NCBI RefSeq assembly: GCF_007971525.1
Contig: NZ_CP042437.1
Location: 5,146,001-5,210,000 of the forward strand
Reading direction: 5' to 3'
Length of the DNA: 64,000 nt
Origin: Mucilaginibacter ginsenosidivorax
Lineage (GTDB): Bacteria > Bacteroidota > Bacteroidia > Sphingobacteriales > Sphingobacteriaceae
Shown: piece by piece, positions 35,124 through 46,400 of the stretch
Layout of the letters: the number at the start of each line of letters is the position of its first letter
Position numbering within the stretch: position 1 is the first letter of the stretch
Position numbers and translations under genes: made by a program
Notes under the pieces: model-generated
What the model was told of the DNA's origin: nothing
Seen by the model: the letters and a program-made list of their open reading frames with translations, nothing else
Database searches by the model: none

Positions 35124-37430
35124 ATGAACAAATATTTTTCAACTCAACTTATAGCCAGGGTTATTCCGCTTTGCGTAGCGTTATTGCCTTTTAACAAGGT
35201 GTCGGCTCAAAACAAAACCGAGGACGCCAAAATGGATGTTTTTGTGAGCGGTTTAATGAAAAAAATGACCCTCGACGAAAAAATCGGCCAGTTAAACCTG
35301 GTAACTATTGGTGCCCCAACCACAGGATCGGTGGTTAATAAAGGCGTGGAGGATAAAATAAAAAAAGGCGCTATTGGTGGCGTGTTTGGCATTTGGGGTG
35401 TCGATCATACTAAAGAAGTGCAGGAAGCGGCTGTTAAAAATTCCCGTTTACATATTCCGTTAATTTTTGGATTGGATGTTATACACGGCCATCGTACTAT
35501 TTTCCCAATTCCTTTGGGGATGTCGGCAACGTGGGACCTGGATCTGATCAAACAATCGGCACATATTGCAGCAAAAGAAGCAACCGCCGAAGGCTTAAGC
35601 TGGGTATTTTCGCCTATGGTTGATATAGCGCGCGATGCACGCTGGGGCCGTATTTCGGAAGGTGCCGGCGAAGACCCGTGGTATGGCGGGCAGGTGGCAA
35701 AAGCTATGGTACAAGGTTACCAGGGCGCCAGCCTGAAAAATGCCGATGCGGTTATGGCCTGCGTAAAACACTTTGCTTTATATGGTGGTGCTGAAGCTGG
35801 CCGCGAATACAATACTGTTGATATGAGTCGTATTAAAATGTACCAGGATTACCTGCCGCCTTACAAAGCGGCCGTTGATGCGGGTGCAGGCAGTTTCATG
35901 AGCTCTTTTAATACAGTTGACGGTGTACCTGCAACAGGTAACCAATGGTTACTTACCGACTTGCTGCGCAAACAGTGGGGTTTTAAGGGTTTTGTTGTAT
36001 CTGATTACACCGCCGTTAACGAAATGGAAGCACACGGCCTTGGCGATTTGCAAATGGTATCGGCCCTGGCATTAAAAGCCGGGTTGGATATGGATATGGT
36101 TGGCGAAGGCTTTTTAACTACGTTAAAAAAATCATTAATAGAAAAAAAGATAACCCAGTTTGAAATTGACCAGGCTTGCCGCCGGGTTTTGGAGGCCAAG
36201 TATAAATTGGGTTTGTTTGATAATCCTTACAAATCGATGGATGCCGCGCGCGAAAAAACGGATGTAATGTCTGAGGCGAATCTTTCTGCTGCCAGGGAAA
36301 TTACCAAACGTTCATTTGTATTGCTAAAAAACGATAATCAAACGCTTCCGCTTAAAAAAACGGGTAGTATAGCGCTTGTTGGCCCGTTGGCAAATAACCA
36401 GCGCGATATGCTTGGCACCTGGATTTTGGCCGGCGAATGGCAAAAATCCGTCAGCGTGATGCAAGGTATTAAAAACGTTGTCGGCGATGGCGTTACCATC
36501 AATTATGCCAAAGGATCAAACATCACCGAGGATGCTGAATTTATAAAACGCCTGAACTTTGGCCCCGGAATGGTTACCGTTGATCCCAAACCTGCCGATG
36601 AACTTTTGAAAGAAGCTATTGATGCCGCCAATAAATCAGATGTGATTGTGGCGGTGGTGGGGGAGTCGCAAAGTATGTCGGGCGAATCATCCAGCCGGTC
36701 GGATATTGATATTCCTGAGCCGCAAAAAAACATGTTGAAGGCTTTATCCAAATTGGGTAAGCCAATGGTTGTTGTGTTGTTTAACGGCCGCCCGCTTACC
36801 TTAACTTGGGAAAATGAGCACGCCAGCGCTATATTGGATGTTTGGGCACCCGGTACCGAAGCTGGTAATGCAATTGCCGATGTTTTATTCGGCCAGTATA
36901 ATCCTTCAGGAAAAATAACAGCAACTTTTCCGCGCAGCGTGGGCCAGATACCTATATATTATAACCACAAAAACACTGGGCGCCCTTACAGCAGCGGACC
37001 AACAAAGTTTAAATCAAACTACCTGGATATTTCTAATGATCCGCTTTATCCTTTTGGGTACGGCTTAAGTTACACAACTTTTGGCTACAGCGACGTTAAG
37101 TTAAGTAAAACCACGCTTAAAGGCAACGAAGTGCTAACCGCAACTGTTACAGTTACCAATACCGGCAAATATGCGGGCGAAGAAGTTGTACAGTTGTACG
37201 TCGGCGACCCTGTTGCAAGTATCAGCCGTTCGGTTAAAGAACTGAAAAATTTTAAAAAGATTAACCTGCAGCCAGGCGAAGCCAAAGAGGTAAGTTTTTC
37301 TATTACACCAGAGCAATTAAAGTTTTACAACAGCCAGCTTAAGTACGATTGGGAGCCAGGCAAATTTGTAATTGAAGTAGGTACCAACTCAAGCGATACC
37401 CATTCGGCATCAGTGTGGTGGAATAAGTAG
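35124..37430 (+). CDS. bglX: GH3 beta-glucosidase, BglX-type
   Basis: A 768-residue exported enzyme (signal peptide about 1-29, ending VSAQ). The GH3 N-terminal barrel has VKHFALYGG (214-222) and the nucleophile D294 in FVVSDYTAV. The GH3 C-terminal domain (about 395-620) includes VVGESQSMSGESSSRSDI, and an Fn3-like domain closes the protein (about 670-758). BglX enzymes release glucose from beta-linked gluco-oligosaccharides in the periplasm. A terminator follows. Control by the divergent Nudix regulator is likely. Confidence 0.95.
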   Translation: MNKYFSTQLIARVIPLCVALLPFNKVSAQNKTEDAKMDVFVSGLMKKMTLDEKIGQLNLVTIGAPTTGSVVNKGVEDKIKKGAIGGVFGIWGVDHTKEVQEAAVKNSRLHIPLIFGLDVIHGHRTIFPIPLGMSATWDLDLIKQSAHIAAKEATAEGLSWVFSPMVDIARDARWGRISEGAGEDPWYGGQVAKAMVQGYQGASLKNADAVMACVKHFALYGGAEAGREYNTVDMSRIKMYQDYLPPYKAAVDAGAGSFMSSFNTVDGVPATGNQWLLTDLLRKQWGFKGFVVSDYTAVNEMEAHGLGDLQMVSALALKAGLDMDMVGEGFLTTLKKSLIEKKITQFEIDQACRRVLEAKYKLGLFDNPYKSMDAAREKTDVMSEANLSAAREITKRSFVLLKNDNQTLPLKKTGSIALVGPLANNQRDMLGTWILAGEWQKSVSVMQGIKNVVGDGVTINYAKGSNITEDAEFIKRLNFGPGMVTVDPKPADELLKEAIDAANKSDVIVAVVGESQSMSGESSSRSDIDIPEPQKNMLKALSKLGKPMVVVLFNGRPLTLTWENEHASAILDVWAPGTEAGNAIADVLFGQYNPSGKITATFPRSVGQIPIYYNHKNTGRPYSSGPTKFKSNYLDISNDPLYPFGYGLSYTTFGYSDVKLSKTTLKGNEVLTATVTVTNTGKYAGEEVVQLYVGDPVASISRSVKELKNFKKINLQPGEAKEVSFSITPEQLKFYNSQLKYDWEPGKFVIEVGTNSSDTHSASVWWNK

Positions 37431-37517
37431 TAGCCAAAGATTTTTAAATAAATTATAATAAATAATATATAAAATTGAACTAAAGGTAGTTTAGAAAATT
37501 ACTTGAACACGGTAAAA

Positions 37518-37552
37518 AGCACTGCGCATTTTTAAATGCACAGTGCTTTTTT
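37518..37552 (+). terminator. Intrinsic terminator after bglX
   Basis: A near-perfect 14-bp stem (AGCACTGCGCATTT with its complement, one C-A mismatch) spanning 37518-37547, followed by a run of six T. Confidence 0.8.
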
Positions 37553-38355
37553 GCTTAAGGAACGAGTTTTCGGTTAAATTTTCCGGTGTTTTGTAACCCG
37601 ATAAATGTTGGTGAAACATTTATTATATTATTTATAAATGTTTGTATTACAGTTGTAAATCGGCAAAATAATAAATGTTGTAGTGACATTATTACAAAAT
37701 CATGATGATATTTTAACACTAAGCCAGCTTTACCTTTGTAACATTCCTATAGCATCAATAAGATAAAAAAAATTGAGGTTTAGCCCCTGTAACAATAAAC
37801 ATGTACCCATAAAGTATTGTATCGATTGCATTTTACCATTGCTGCTGCAATTTTGACTTTGCAAAATTTATAAACAAGCCCTCAGTTTATTAATGATTTA
37901 TTAATAAAATATTCACAATTTGTAATTTTAACGCCTTTTTGGTTCTATAAATAATTAATTTGTAAATCTGCATTTTTCACTTGTGTAAACAATACACTCT
38001 CTTTACATTAGTTGCATAGCCAATATAAATTTCTGGAACGCCAGAAACCATACAAATTCTGATAGTATTATAACATAGTTCACGTACACTTAGTTTTTAA
38101 GTCGCGTGAAACCAAGGTAACGGGGATAAATTAAATTTGTTACAGGAAGTTCATTTATGATAAAACTTTTACATTCCAACATTTTAAAATCTTCAAATTT
38201 TACCGGTCAGCATTATGCTGCCAAGCCTCATGATTTTTTTGTTCTCACCAAAAAAATTGTAACGAGGCATGTTATGGTTCAACTGCAAACTTAAATAACA
38301 CCAAAACCGCCCAAGATCTTAAATCAAATATATTAATCAACTAAATCTCAATCTC
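37553..38355 (+). other. 800-nt AT-rich leader upstream of the second susC
   Basis: No gene is seen. The stretch is strongly AT-rich with many ATTTATTA-like words. A perfect -7-type box TACCTTTG lies at 37731-37738 without a clear -33 partner. If used, the 5' leader would be about 600 nt, long enough for post-transcriptional control. No known riboswitch was recognised. Confidence 0.4.
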
Positions 38356-41300
38356 ATGTTTAAAAGTTTACTCCTAAAGGGAAGATTCCTTGGCGTGCTA
38401 CTATGCTGCCTCGTATCTTCATTGGTAGTTACAGCCCAAACAAAGTACAAAGGTAAAGTTATCGGCAGCGATGACAAATTACCGATCATCGGAGCGTCAG
38501 TACGCATCCAGGGATCTACTACAGGCGCAGTAACTGATGTTAACGGTGAATTCACCCTTACATTAAGCCCGGGCCAAACGCTTGTGGTTTCGTACATTGG
38601 CTATCAAAGCCAGGAAGTTAAAATTGGTGCAAGCACCAGCATCACAGTTACCCTTGTTGCAGGCAGCAATGCACTAAACGAGGTGGTAGTAACAGGTTAC
38701 GGTTCGCAACGTAAAAAAGACATCACCGGTTCGGTAGCTGTTGTTAACGTTGCCAACTTAAAAACTGTACCAGGCGGCCAGGCAGCAGCATTATTGCAAG
38801 GCCAGGCAGCGGGTGTTACCGTAATCAACAACGGCCAGCCAGGTGGTGGTAGTGCTGTACGTGTACGTGGTATTACGTCAACGGGTAACTCAAGTCCATT
38901 GTACGTAATTGATGGTGTGCAAGGTAATTTTAACGATGTGAATGCCAATGACATCGAATCTATCCAAGTATTGAAAGATGCTGGTTCTGCCGCTATTTAC
39001 GGTGTTCAGGGTTCAAATGGTGTGGTTGTAATTACTACCAAAAAAGGAAAATCTGGTCGTGCAACTATTTCATACGATGCGTATTATGGAAGTCAGAAAC
39101 CGTTAAAAGATGGTTTTCATATGGCGGGCAGTCAGGAATATGCTGATGCAATACAACGTTCAGTAGGTAGCGTGCAATATCCTGGTACTACAGGCGCAGT
39201 TTTAAAGGATTATATAACTCCGACTGCTGCTAACGCAGGCGATCCGGGAACAGATCCAGCAACCTATAATATCAACAGCAACCAAATTACCAAAACTAAT
39301 AAAGTAGGTACAGATTGGTTTCATGAAGTATTCAAATCTGCGCCCAGAACTTTCCATAATATTACCGCAAGCGGTGGTAGCGATAAGTCGAATTATTTAA
39401 TGTCAGTTAACTACCTTAACGAACAAGGTACATTGCTTAATACTTACCTTAAGCGTTATGCAATGCGTGTAAACACCAACTTCGCAGTGGGTGATCATGT
39501 GCGTGTAGGTGAGAATGCTTATTTGTATCACAAAGATAATCCTACAATAGGTAACCAAAACGAAGGCAACGCAATATCTTATACTTATCGTCAGCCTCCT
39601 GTTATCCCGGTTTATGACATCGCTGGTAATTTTGCAGGTACAAAATCGCAGGGTTTAAGTAACTCTTCAAATCCTGTGGCTATTCAAACCAGGGCCGGAA
39701 ATAACAAAGGTTATAACTGGACGATGCAAGGAAATATATTTGCCGAAGTTGATTTTCTAAAGCACTTCACTGCCCGTACAAGCATCGGTGGTGAATTTAC
39801 AAACTATTATTACTGGAGCTTTAATCCTACATCAGTTGAAAATGCTGAGGGTAATACTAACCCCAATACATTTTCTGAAAGCGCTGGCTACAGCAGCACC
39901 TGGATCTGGACAAACTCAGTTACTTACAATCAGAAATTTGGTAAACACGATGTTAAATTGTTTTTAGGCGAAGAGGCTAAAAATTACAATCAAAGAGGTT
40001 TGCGTGCTGGTCGTTCAAATTACTCAGTTTCTACCAGTCCTATCTATGTCGACCTCGATACAGGTTCTCCACAGGGAGAAAGCAACCAGAATATCGATAT
40101 TAACTACTTAAGGCTTTATTCTTATTTTGCAAAGTTAGATTATGCCTATAATGACAGGTATTTATTGAGCGGAACTGTACGTCGTGACGGTGCATCTGTA
40201 TTCTCGCCTGACCATCGCTATGGAACATTCTTTTCTGTAACAGGTGGTTGGAGAATTTCTCAGGAATCGTTCCTGAAAGATGTAAGCTGGCTTAATGACT
40301 TAAAACTTCGTGGTGGTTACGGTGAGTTAGGTTCAATTAGTAACATTAACAAACTTAACGCAACTAACTTGTTTGCTGCAAATCCTCAAAACTCTTATTA
40401 TGACCTTAACGGCTCAGGTAATAGTGCTTTGTTAGGTATTTACCGCTCACAAATTGGTAATGCCCTTACCTCGTGGGAAACAGATAAGGTTACCAACGTT
40501 GGTTTTGACGCAACAATACTTAACAATAAATTAGAGATTGGTTTTGAATTGTACAAAAAAGACATTTCCGGATTGCTTTTCCAACCAAGTGTTTCTAACG
40601 CAGGTGGCGGTGCCAACCCAGCCTTCGTAAACGGCGGTAATATCAGCAACAAAGGTGTTGACTTTAGCCTTACATACCACGGTACTATAGCAAATGATTT
40701 TAAATTCGACGTTACCGGCAATATCACCAGTTACAAGAGTAAAGTTATCAGCGTACCTGAAGGTAAAAAATATTATGATTTTAATAGTGCCGGTTCAACC
40801 CGTATTGGGTCATTCACCAGGTTTCAGCCAGGTCAACCAATGGGCGAGTTCTTTGGTTACGTAGTTCAAGGACTATTTAGGGATGCTGCTGATGTATCAA
40901 GCTCTCCGACACAGGAAAGTGCCGCACCAGGCTTGTTCAAATACAAAGATGTAAATGGCGACGGAAAAATTACAGATGCCGACCGTACCTTCTTTGGTAA
41001 TCCAAATCCTAATTTTACTTATGGTCTTACCCTAAATGCAACTTACAAAAATTTTGATTTGAATGCATTTTTCTATGGTTCACAAGGTAATAAAGACATC
41101 AACTACGTAAAATACTGGACTGATTTTCCACAAGTGTTTAAAGGCGGTGTTATCAAAGGTATCTTAGCTAACTCCTGGACTCCAACTAATCAGGGTGCAT
41201 CAATTCCGAAATTAACTGCTGCTGCTAACTTCAGTAATACAGCGGTATTTAATTCATACTACATGGAAGACGGTTCTTATCTGAGGTTGAAAAATTTAAC

Positions 41301-41523
41301 TCTTGGTTATAGCATTCCGAATTCACAAGTTAAGAAAATTGGTGTATCTAAAGTTCGGGTATATCTGCAAGGATCAAATCTGTTTACTATTACCAAATAT
41401 AAAGGCTTAGATCCTGAAATTCAGCCATCTGACCTAAATAATAATACTAACTTTGGTATTGATTTTGGTAACTATCCGGCCAATCAAAAAACTTACCTAA
41501 TAGGTATACAGGCTACATTTTAA
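38356..41523 (+). CDS. SusC/RagA-type TonB-dependent outer membrane transporter
   Basis: A 1055-residue transporter. Signal peptide about 1-28 (VVTAQ), carboxypeptidase-regulatory-like domain about 31-105 (GKVIGSDDKLPIIGASVRI), plug about 110-235 (NEVVVTGYGSQRKKDITGSV, LKDAGSAAIYGVQGSNGVV), then the beta-barrel ending IGIQATF. It lacks the STN domain of the first SusC, so signalling through FecR is not expected. The partner susD starts 25 nt downstream. The length is typical for carbohydrate or polymer importers. Confidence 0.96.
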   Translation: MFKSLLLKGRFLGVLLCCLVSSLVVTAQTKYKGKVIGSDDKLPIIGASVRIQGSTTGAVTDVNGEFTLTLSPGQTLVVSYIGYQSQEVKIGASTSITVTLVAGSNALNEVVVTGYGSQRKKDITGSVAVVNVANLKTVPGGQAAALLQGQAAGVTVINNGQPGGGSAVRVRGITSTGNSSPLYVIDGVQGNFNDVNANDIESIQVLKDAGSAAIYGVQGSNGVVVITTKKGKSGRATISYDAYYGSQKPLKDGFHMAGSQEYADAIQRSVGSVQYPGTTGAVLKDYITPTAANAGDPGTDPATYNINSNQITKTNKVGTDWFHEVFKSAPRTFHNITASGGSDKSNYLMSVNYLNEQGTLLNTYLKRYAMRVNTNFAVGDHVRVGENAYLYHKDNPTIGNQNEGNAISYTYRQPPVIPVYDIAGNFAGTKSQGLSNSSNPVAIQTRAGNNKGYNWTMQGNIFAEVDFLKHFTARTSIGGEFTNYYYWSFNPTSVENAEGNTNPNTFSESAGYSSTWIWTNSVTYNQKFGKHDVKLFLGEEAKNYNQRGLRAGRSNYSVSTSPIYVDLDTGSPQGESNQNIDINYLRLYSYFAKLDYAYNDRYLLSGTVRRDGASVFSPDHRYGTFFSVTGGWRISQESFLKDVSWLNDLKLRGGYGELGSISNINKLNATNLFAANPQNSYYDLNGSGNSALLGIYRSQIGNALTSWETDKVTNVGFDATILNNKLEIGFELYKKDISGLLFQPSVSNAGGGANPAFVNGGNISNKGVDFSLTYHGTIANDFKFDVTGNITSYKSKVISVPEGKKYYDFNSAGSTRIGSFTRFQPGQPMGEFFGYVVQGLFRDAADVSSSPTQESAAPGLFKYKDVNGDGKITDADRTFFGNPNPNFTYGLTLNATYKNFDLNAFFYGSQGNKDINYVKYWTDFPQVFKGGVIKGILANSWTPTNQGASIPKLTAAANFSNTAVFNSYYMEDGSYLRLKNLTLGYSIPNSQVKKIGVSKVRVYLQGSNLFTITKYKGLDPEIQPSDLNNNTNFGIDFGNYPANQKTYLIGIQATF

Positions 41524-41548
41524 CAACTATTTTAAATAGATAAAAGTC

Positions 41549-43321
41549 ATGAAAAGAATTCAATTTAAATTAATCATTCCACTGTGTTTGCTGCTTATTT
41601 GTGCAGTTTATGCGTGTAAGAAAAGCTTTTTGGATAAGCCGGCACTGGGTCAAATAGATCCTGCGCTGTTATCAAATAAAGCAGGTGTTGAAAGTTTGCT
41701 AATAGGTGCATATTCCGAGTTGGATGGTTATGGAGGTAATGGTTCTGGTCAGTCGGCTGCACCTTCAAACTGGATGTTTGGAAGTATTACTGGCGGTGAT
41801 GCCTATAAAGGTTCTGATCCTTCTGATGGCGCAAATGATCAAACGCCGGTAGCTACTTTTAACCTGCCTGCATCAAATAGCTTTATCGTTGGTAAATATG
41901 CTTCCCTGTATGACGGCGTACAACGTGCAAACGATGTTTTGCGCGGTATCCCGAATGCAAAAGATTTAACAGCAGATGATATTAAAAGGATAAGCGGCGA
42001 AGCAAGGTTTTTAAGAGCCTATTTCTTCTTTGAGTTGCGTCGTAATTTCTTTATGGTTCCTTATGTTGATGAAACCATTGAACTTAAAGACGCAGGTTCT
42101 GTTAAAAATGATAAGGATATATATCCAATGATTGAAGCAGACTTCAAGTTTGCTATGGATAATCTTCCTGAAACACAGCCACAACGTGGCCGTGCCAATA
42201 AATATGCTGCGATGGCGTACCTTGCAAAAGTTTACATGGCGCAGGCAAAATATGGCACAGAAACTAAAGCGCTTTTAACAACACTGATGACCTCAGGCGA
42301 AACAGCAGGCGGACAAAAATATGCGCTGAACGATCACTTTCAGCAAAACTTCAGTCCAGAAGCAGGTCAGAAAAACAGTGCTGAGTCGGTGTTCGCTGTT
42401 CAAGCCTCTGTTAATGACGGTTCTTTGGGTAACAATAGTAACCAGGGCGATAACCTTAACTTCCCATACAATGGTGGTCCTGGCGGTTGCTGCGGGTTCT
42501 TTAATCCATCACAGTGGTTAGCAAATTCATACAAAACAGATGCTGTTACCGGTTTACCGTTATTGGATGACTTTAACTCGGGTTCTCCTGTCACAGACGT
42601 AACTTACACCGGAACATTAGATCCACGTATTGATGTTACTATGGGCCGTAAAGGCATTCCTTACCTTGATTGGGGACCACACCCTGGTGATGCATGGATT
42701 CGTAACCCTGGGTCTGACGGTCACTTTAGCCCTAAAAAGAACGTATATTCAAAAAGCGAAGTTGGTACCAACACAAGTACAGAAAATACCTGGACCTCTG
42801 CTTTAAGTACTTCAAACAACGTAAATCTTATTCGTTATTCTGATATCATTTTATGGGCAGCAGAATGCGAAGTAGAAACAGGTAGCCTTGCAACTGCAAT
42901 GTCACTGGTTAACCAGGTACGTACCCGTGCAGGCATCACAAGTGGATGGGTTTATTTAAACTCTCCTTACGATGCTTCAAAATCAATTTATACTAATCAA
43001 ACTACACCGGCTGCTAATTACAAAGTAGGTCTTTATACTGTATTTCCAGACCAGGCTTATGCACGTAAAGCGGTACGTTTTGAACGTAAAATTGAGTTAG
43101 CTATGGAAGGTCATCGTTTCTTCGACTTACAACGTTGGGGTAGCGCTTACCAGGCTGCCGAGATCAATGCCTTCTTTGCAAGCGATAAATCTATTGACAT
43201 TACCTTGAAGGATGCTCATTTCACTCAAAACAAGAGCGAATATCGCCCTATTCCTCAGGCACAAATAGATATTGCCAACTCAAAAGGGCCAATCGTATTA
43301 AAGCAAAATCCTGGCTATTAA
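41549..43321 (+). CDS. SusD/RagB-family outer membrane lipoprotein
   Basis: A 590-residue surface lipoprotein with lipobox cysteine C23 (AVYAC). It has the full-length SusD architecture: N-terminal SusD-like_3-type region with GEARFLRAYFFFELRRNF (about 150-167), and C-terminal RagB/SusD region with NLIRYSDIILWAAECEVE and RKIELAMEGHRFFDLQRWG (about 510-530). It forms the ligand-binding lid of the SusC barrel encoded just before it. A terminator-like hairpin separates it from the next gene. Confidence 0.95.
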   Translation: MKRIQFKLIIPLCLLLICAVYACKKSFLDKPALGQIDPALLSNKAGVESLLIGAYSELDGYGGNGSGQSAAPSNWMFGSITGGDAYKGSDPSDGANDQTPVATFNLPASNSFIVGKYASLYDGVQRANDVLRGIPNAKDLTADDIKRISGEARFLRAYFFFELRRNFFMVPYVDETIELKDAGSVKNDKDIYPMIEADFKFAMDNLPETQPQRGRANKYAAMAYLAKVYMAQAKYGTETKALLTTLMTSGETAGGQKYALNDHFQQNFSPEAGQKNSAESVFAVQASVNDGSLGNNSNQGDNLNFPYNGGPGGCCGFFNPSQWLANSYKTDAVTGLPLLDDFNSGSPVTDVTYTGTLDPRIDVTMGRKGIPYLDWGPHPGDAWIRNPGSDGHFSPKKNVYSKSEVGTNTSTENTWTSALSTSNNVNLIRYSDIILWAAECEVETGSLATAMSLVNQVRTRAGITSGWVYLNSPYDASKSIYTNQTTPAANYKVGLYTVFPDQAYARKAVRFERKIELAMEGHRFFDLQRWGSAYQAAEINAFFASDKSIDITLKDAHFTQNKSEYRPIPQAQIDIANSKGPIVLKQNPGY

Positions 43322-43352
43322 TTTTTGATAACCCGTTTGATTATTCTAATTT

Positions 43353-43383
43353 AGGTGGAGATAATTTTCTCCACCTTTTTTTA
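43353..43383 (+). terminator. Intrinsic terminator or attenuator between susD and the CRTAC1-like gene
   Basis: A perfect 9-bp stem AGGTGGAGA/TCTCCACCT (43353-43361 with 43368-43376), loop TAATTT, then a T run to 43382. It sits in an 82-nt spacer between same-strand genes, so it either ends the susCD transcript or lowers downstream expression. Confidence 0.85.
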
Positions 43384-43403
43384 TAGCCTACTGTCCAAAG
43401 TTC

Positions 43404-46400
43404 ATGAAGTACACCTACATATTTATTAGCCTGATTGTGTCTTTATCTGCTTGTAAAAAGTCGACGCTTTTTCAGCAAATACCCTCATCGGAATCGGGTA
43501 TTACTTTTAGCAATACCATTGTTGAAGATGATAAAATAAACCCACTTACAAAGCTTAATCTTTACAATGGCGGTGGGGTAGGTATAGGCGATTTTAACAA
43601 CGATGGTTTGCAGGATATTTATTTTGTTGCCAATACACTATCAAACAGGCTGTACCTTAACAAAGGGGATATGAAGTTTGAGGATGTAACTGCAAAGGCA
43701 GGTGTTGGCGGCAAAGGAGGCTGGGGCAGGGGAGTTGCTGTTGTTGATATTAACAACGATGGCCTTGCCGATATATATGTTTGTAATACGTTGCTCGACG
43801 ATTCGGTTAAGCGGACTAACCTGCTATATGTAAACCAGGGCGTAGGCAAAGATGGTGTGCCGGTTTTTAAAGAAATGGGCAAAGAGTACGGGCTGGATAT
43901 TAAAGTACACTCAACCATGGCGTCGTTTTTTGATTATGACAACGATGGCGACCTTGATATGTACGTTACCGTAAACGAAGCTTTAGCCAGCGATAATCAA
44001 AGTACCTTTAGGCCTACAATCAAGGATGGCAGCCACAAAAGTACAGGCAGGCTTTACCGTAACGATTGGAATGCTGCACTTAAACATCCGGTATTTACCA
44101 ATGTATCAAAGCAGGCGGGCATAACGATTGAAGGCTATGGGCATGCTACAACGATTGTTGATATAAATAAAGATGGGTGGAAAGATATATATGTAACAAA
44201 CGATTTTTTACCCGATAATATACTGTACATCAATAATGGGGATGGTACTTTTACAGACAGATCGAAGGAATATTTTAAGCATACTTCATTTAGTGCCATG
44301 GGGCAGGATTTTGAAGATGTAAACAATGACGGGCTGGTTGATGCTTTTGAAGTTGATATGAATCCCGAGGATAATTATCGTAAAAAGATGTTTATGCCCG
44401 GCAATAATTACCAGGTATTTCAAAATTTTGATAGATATAACCAACAATACCAATACACACGCAATACCTTACAAATAAATAAGGGCCCGCGCCTGGGGCA
44501 AAATGATTCAATAGGCGCGCCGATTTTCAGCGAAGTAGCTTTTTTAAGCGGCGTTGGCCAAACCGATTGGAGTTGGGGCCCAATGCTTACCGATTTTGAT
44601 AATGATGGCTTACGCGATCTTATCGTTACCAACGGATATCCGCGCGATGTTACTGATCACGATTTTATCACCTTCAGGAATACCGCTTTTGCAATCGCGT
44701 CAAACAAACAGATTCTTGACCAGATCCCGATTGTAAAAATACCCAATTATGCATTTAAAAATACCGATGGGCTGCAATTTGCCGATGTAACAAAAGAATG
44801 GGGCCTTGGCACACCGTCATTTTCAAACGGGGCGGCTTATGCCGACCTGGATAATGATGGCGCTATGGACATGATTATCAATAATATTGATGATGAAGCC
44901 TTTGTTTACAGGAATACAGCCCGCGACAAAAATAAAACAGGCAGCAACTATTTACACATACAATTTAAAGGTGGCCCGCAAAACCTGGGCGGTATTGGTG
45001 CATTTGCCAATATTTATTACAACCACGGCCAGCAACAGGTATATGAAAACACGCCGTACCGCGGCTATCTGTCAACCATACAAAATATAGCCCATTTTGG
45101 CCTGGGTAAAGTATCCCAGTTAGATTCGGTCGTAATCAGGTGGGATAATGGAAAAAAACAGGTGCTGAAAAATGTAAAGGCCAACCAAACCCTTAAAGTA
45201 AGTATTGCCGACGCAAGGGAACCTTATTCATTTAAACTCCCGGTTCAAAACACAGGTGCGCTTTTCCGCGAGATAACAAAATCGGCAGGCATTACTTATA
45301 AGCACCAGGAAAAAGACTACATCGATTTTAATGTTCAAAAATTAATCCCCCATAAGTTATCGCAATATACCCCTGCAGTGGCAGTTGGCGATGTAGATGG
45401 CAATGGCTTTGACGATATGGTAATTGGCGGTACAACTTTATACCCGGCACAATTATTATTGCAACAAGCCAATGGTAAGTTTAATCAGCGCAATTTGCTG
45501 CCGCAAGCAAAAACAAAGGTCCCTGCTTTAAACCCAATGGATATGGGTTCATATTTGTCTCAGGTAGCGGGTAATAAGGATGAAGGTATACTATTGTTCG
45601 ATGCCAATGGCGATGGCCACCCTGATTTATATATTGCCAGTGGCGGGTTTGAAACCCAGCCCGGGTCGGCCAATTACCAGGACAGGTTTTACCTGAATGA
45701 CGGCAAAGGGAATTTTATATTACAGCCAGATGCATTGCCCAAAAACCTCACCAGTAAATTGTGCGTAAAGGCGGTTGATTTTGACCATGATGGCAAGCTC
45801 GATCTTTTTGTATCTGGCCGAGTTGACCCATGGAACTATCCTAAACCGGTATCCAGTTTTATTTTGCGTAACGACAGTAAAAATGGTGTTATCAAATTTA
45901 CAGATGTATCTGCAACAGTAGCACCTGCGTTAAAAAATATCGGGCTGGTATGCGATGCAACCTTTACGGATTTTAATAATGATGGTTGGCCCGATTTAAT
46001 ACTTACCGGCGAATGGATGCCTATTACCTTTTTGAAGAATGACAAAGGCGTATTTAAAAATGTTACAGGCAACACAGGCATAGCGGATAAATTAGGCTGG
46101 TGGAATACCATTGCCGCAGGCGATTTTGATCATGATGGCGATATCGACTACATTGTAGGTAATACGGGACTGAATACTTTTTACAAAGCATCAGACCAAT
46201 ACCCTATTTATATAACAGCTAAAGACTTTGATAATAATGATAGTTACGATGCTTTTCCATCGGTGTTTTTAAAAGATCAGGACGGCGTAAAACGGGAGTT
46301 CCCGGCATTTGGGCGCGATGATATTGTGAAGCAAATGATTAGCATGCGTATAAAATTCCAAAATTACCACTCGCTTGCTGTGGCACCTATGGATTCTGTA

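Noticed and set aside
37553..38355. Riboswitch before susC
   Set aside because: No known aptamer consensus recognised; only AT-rich words.
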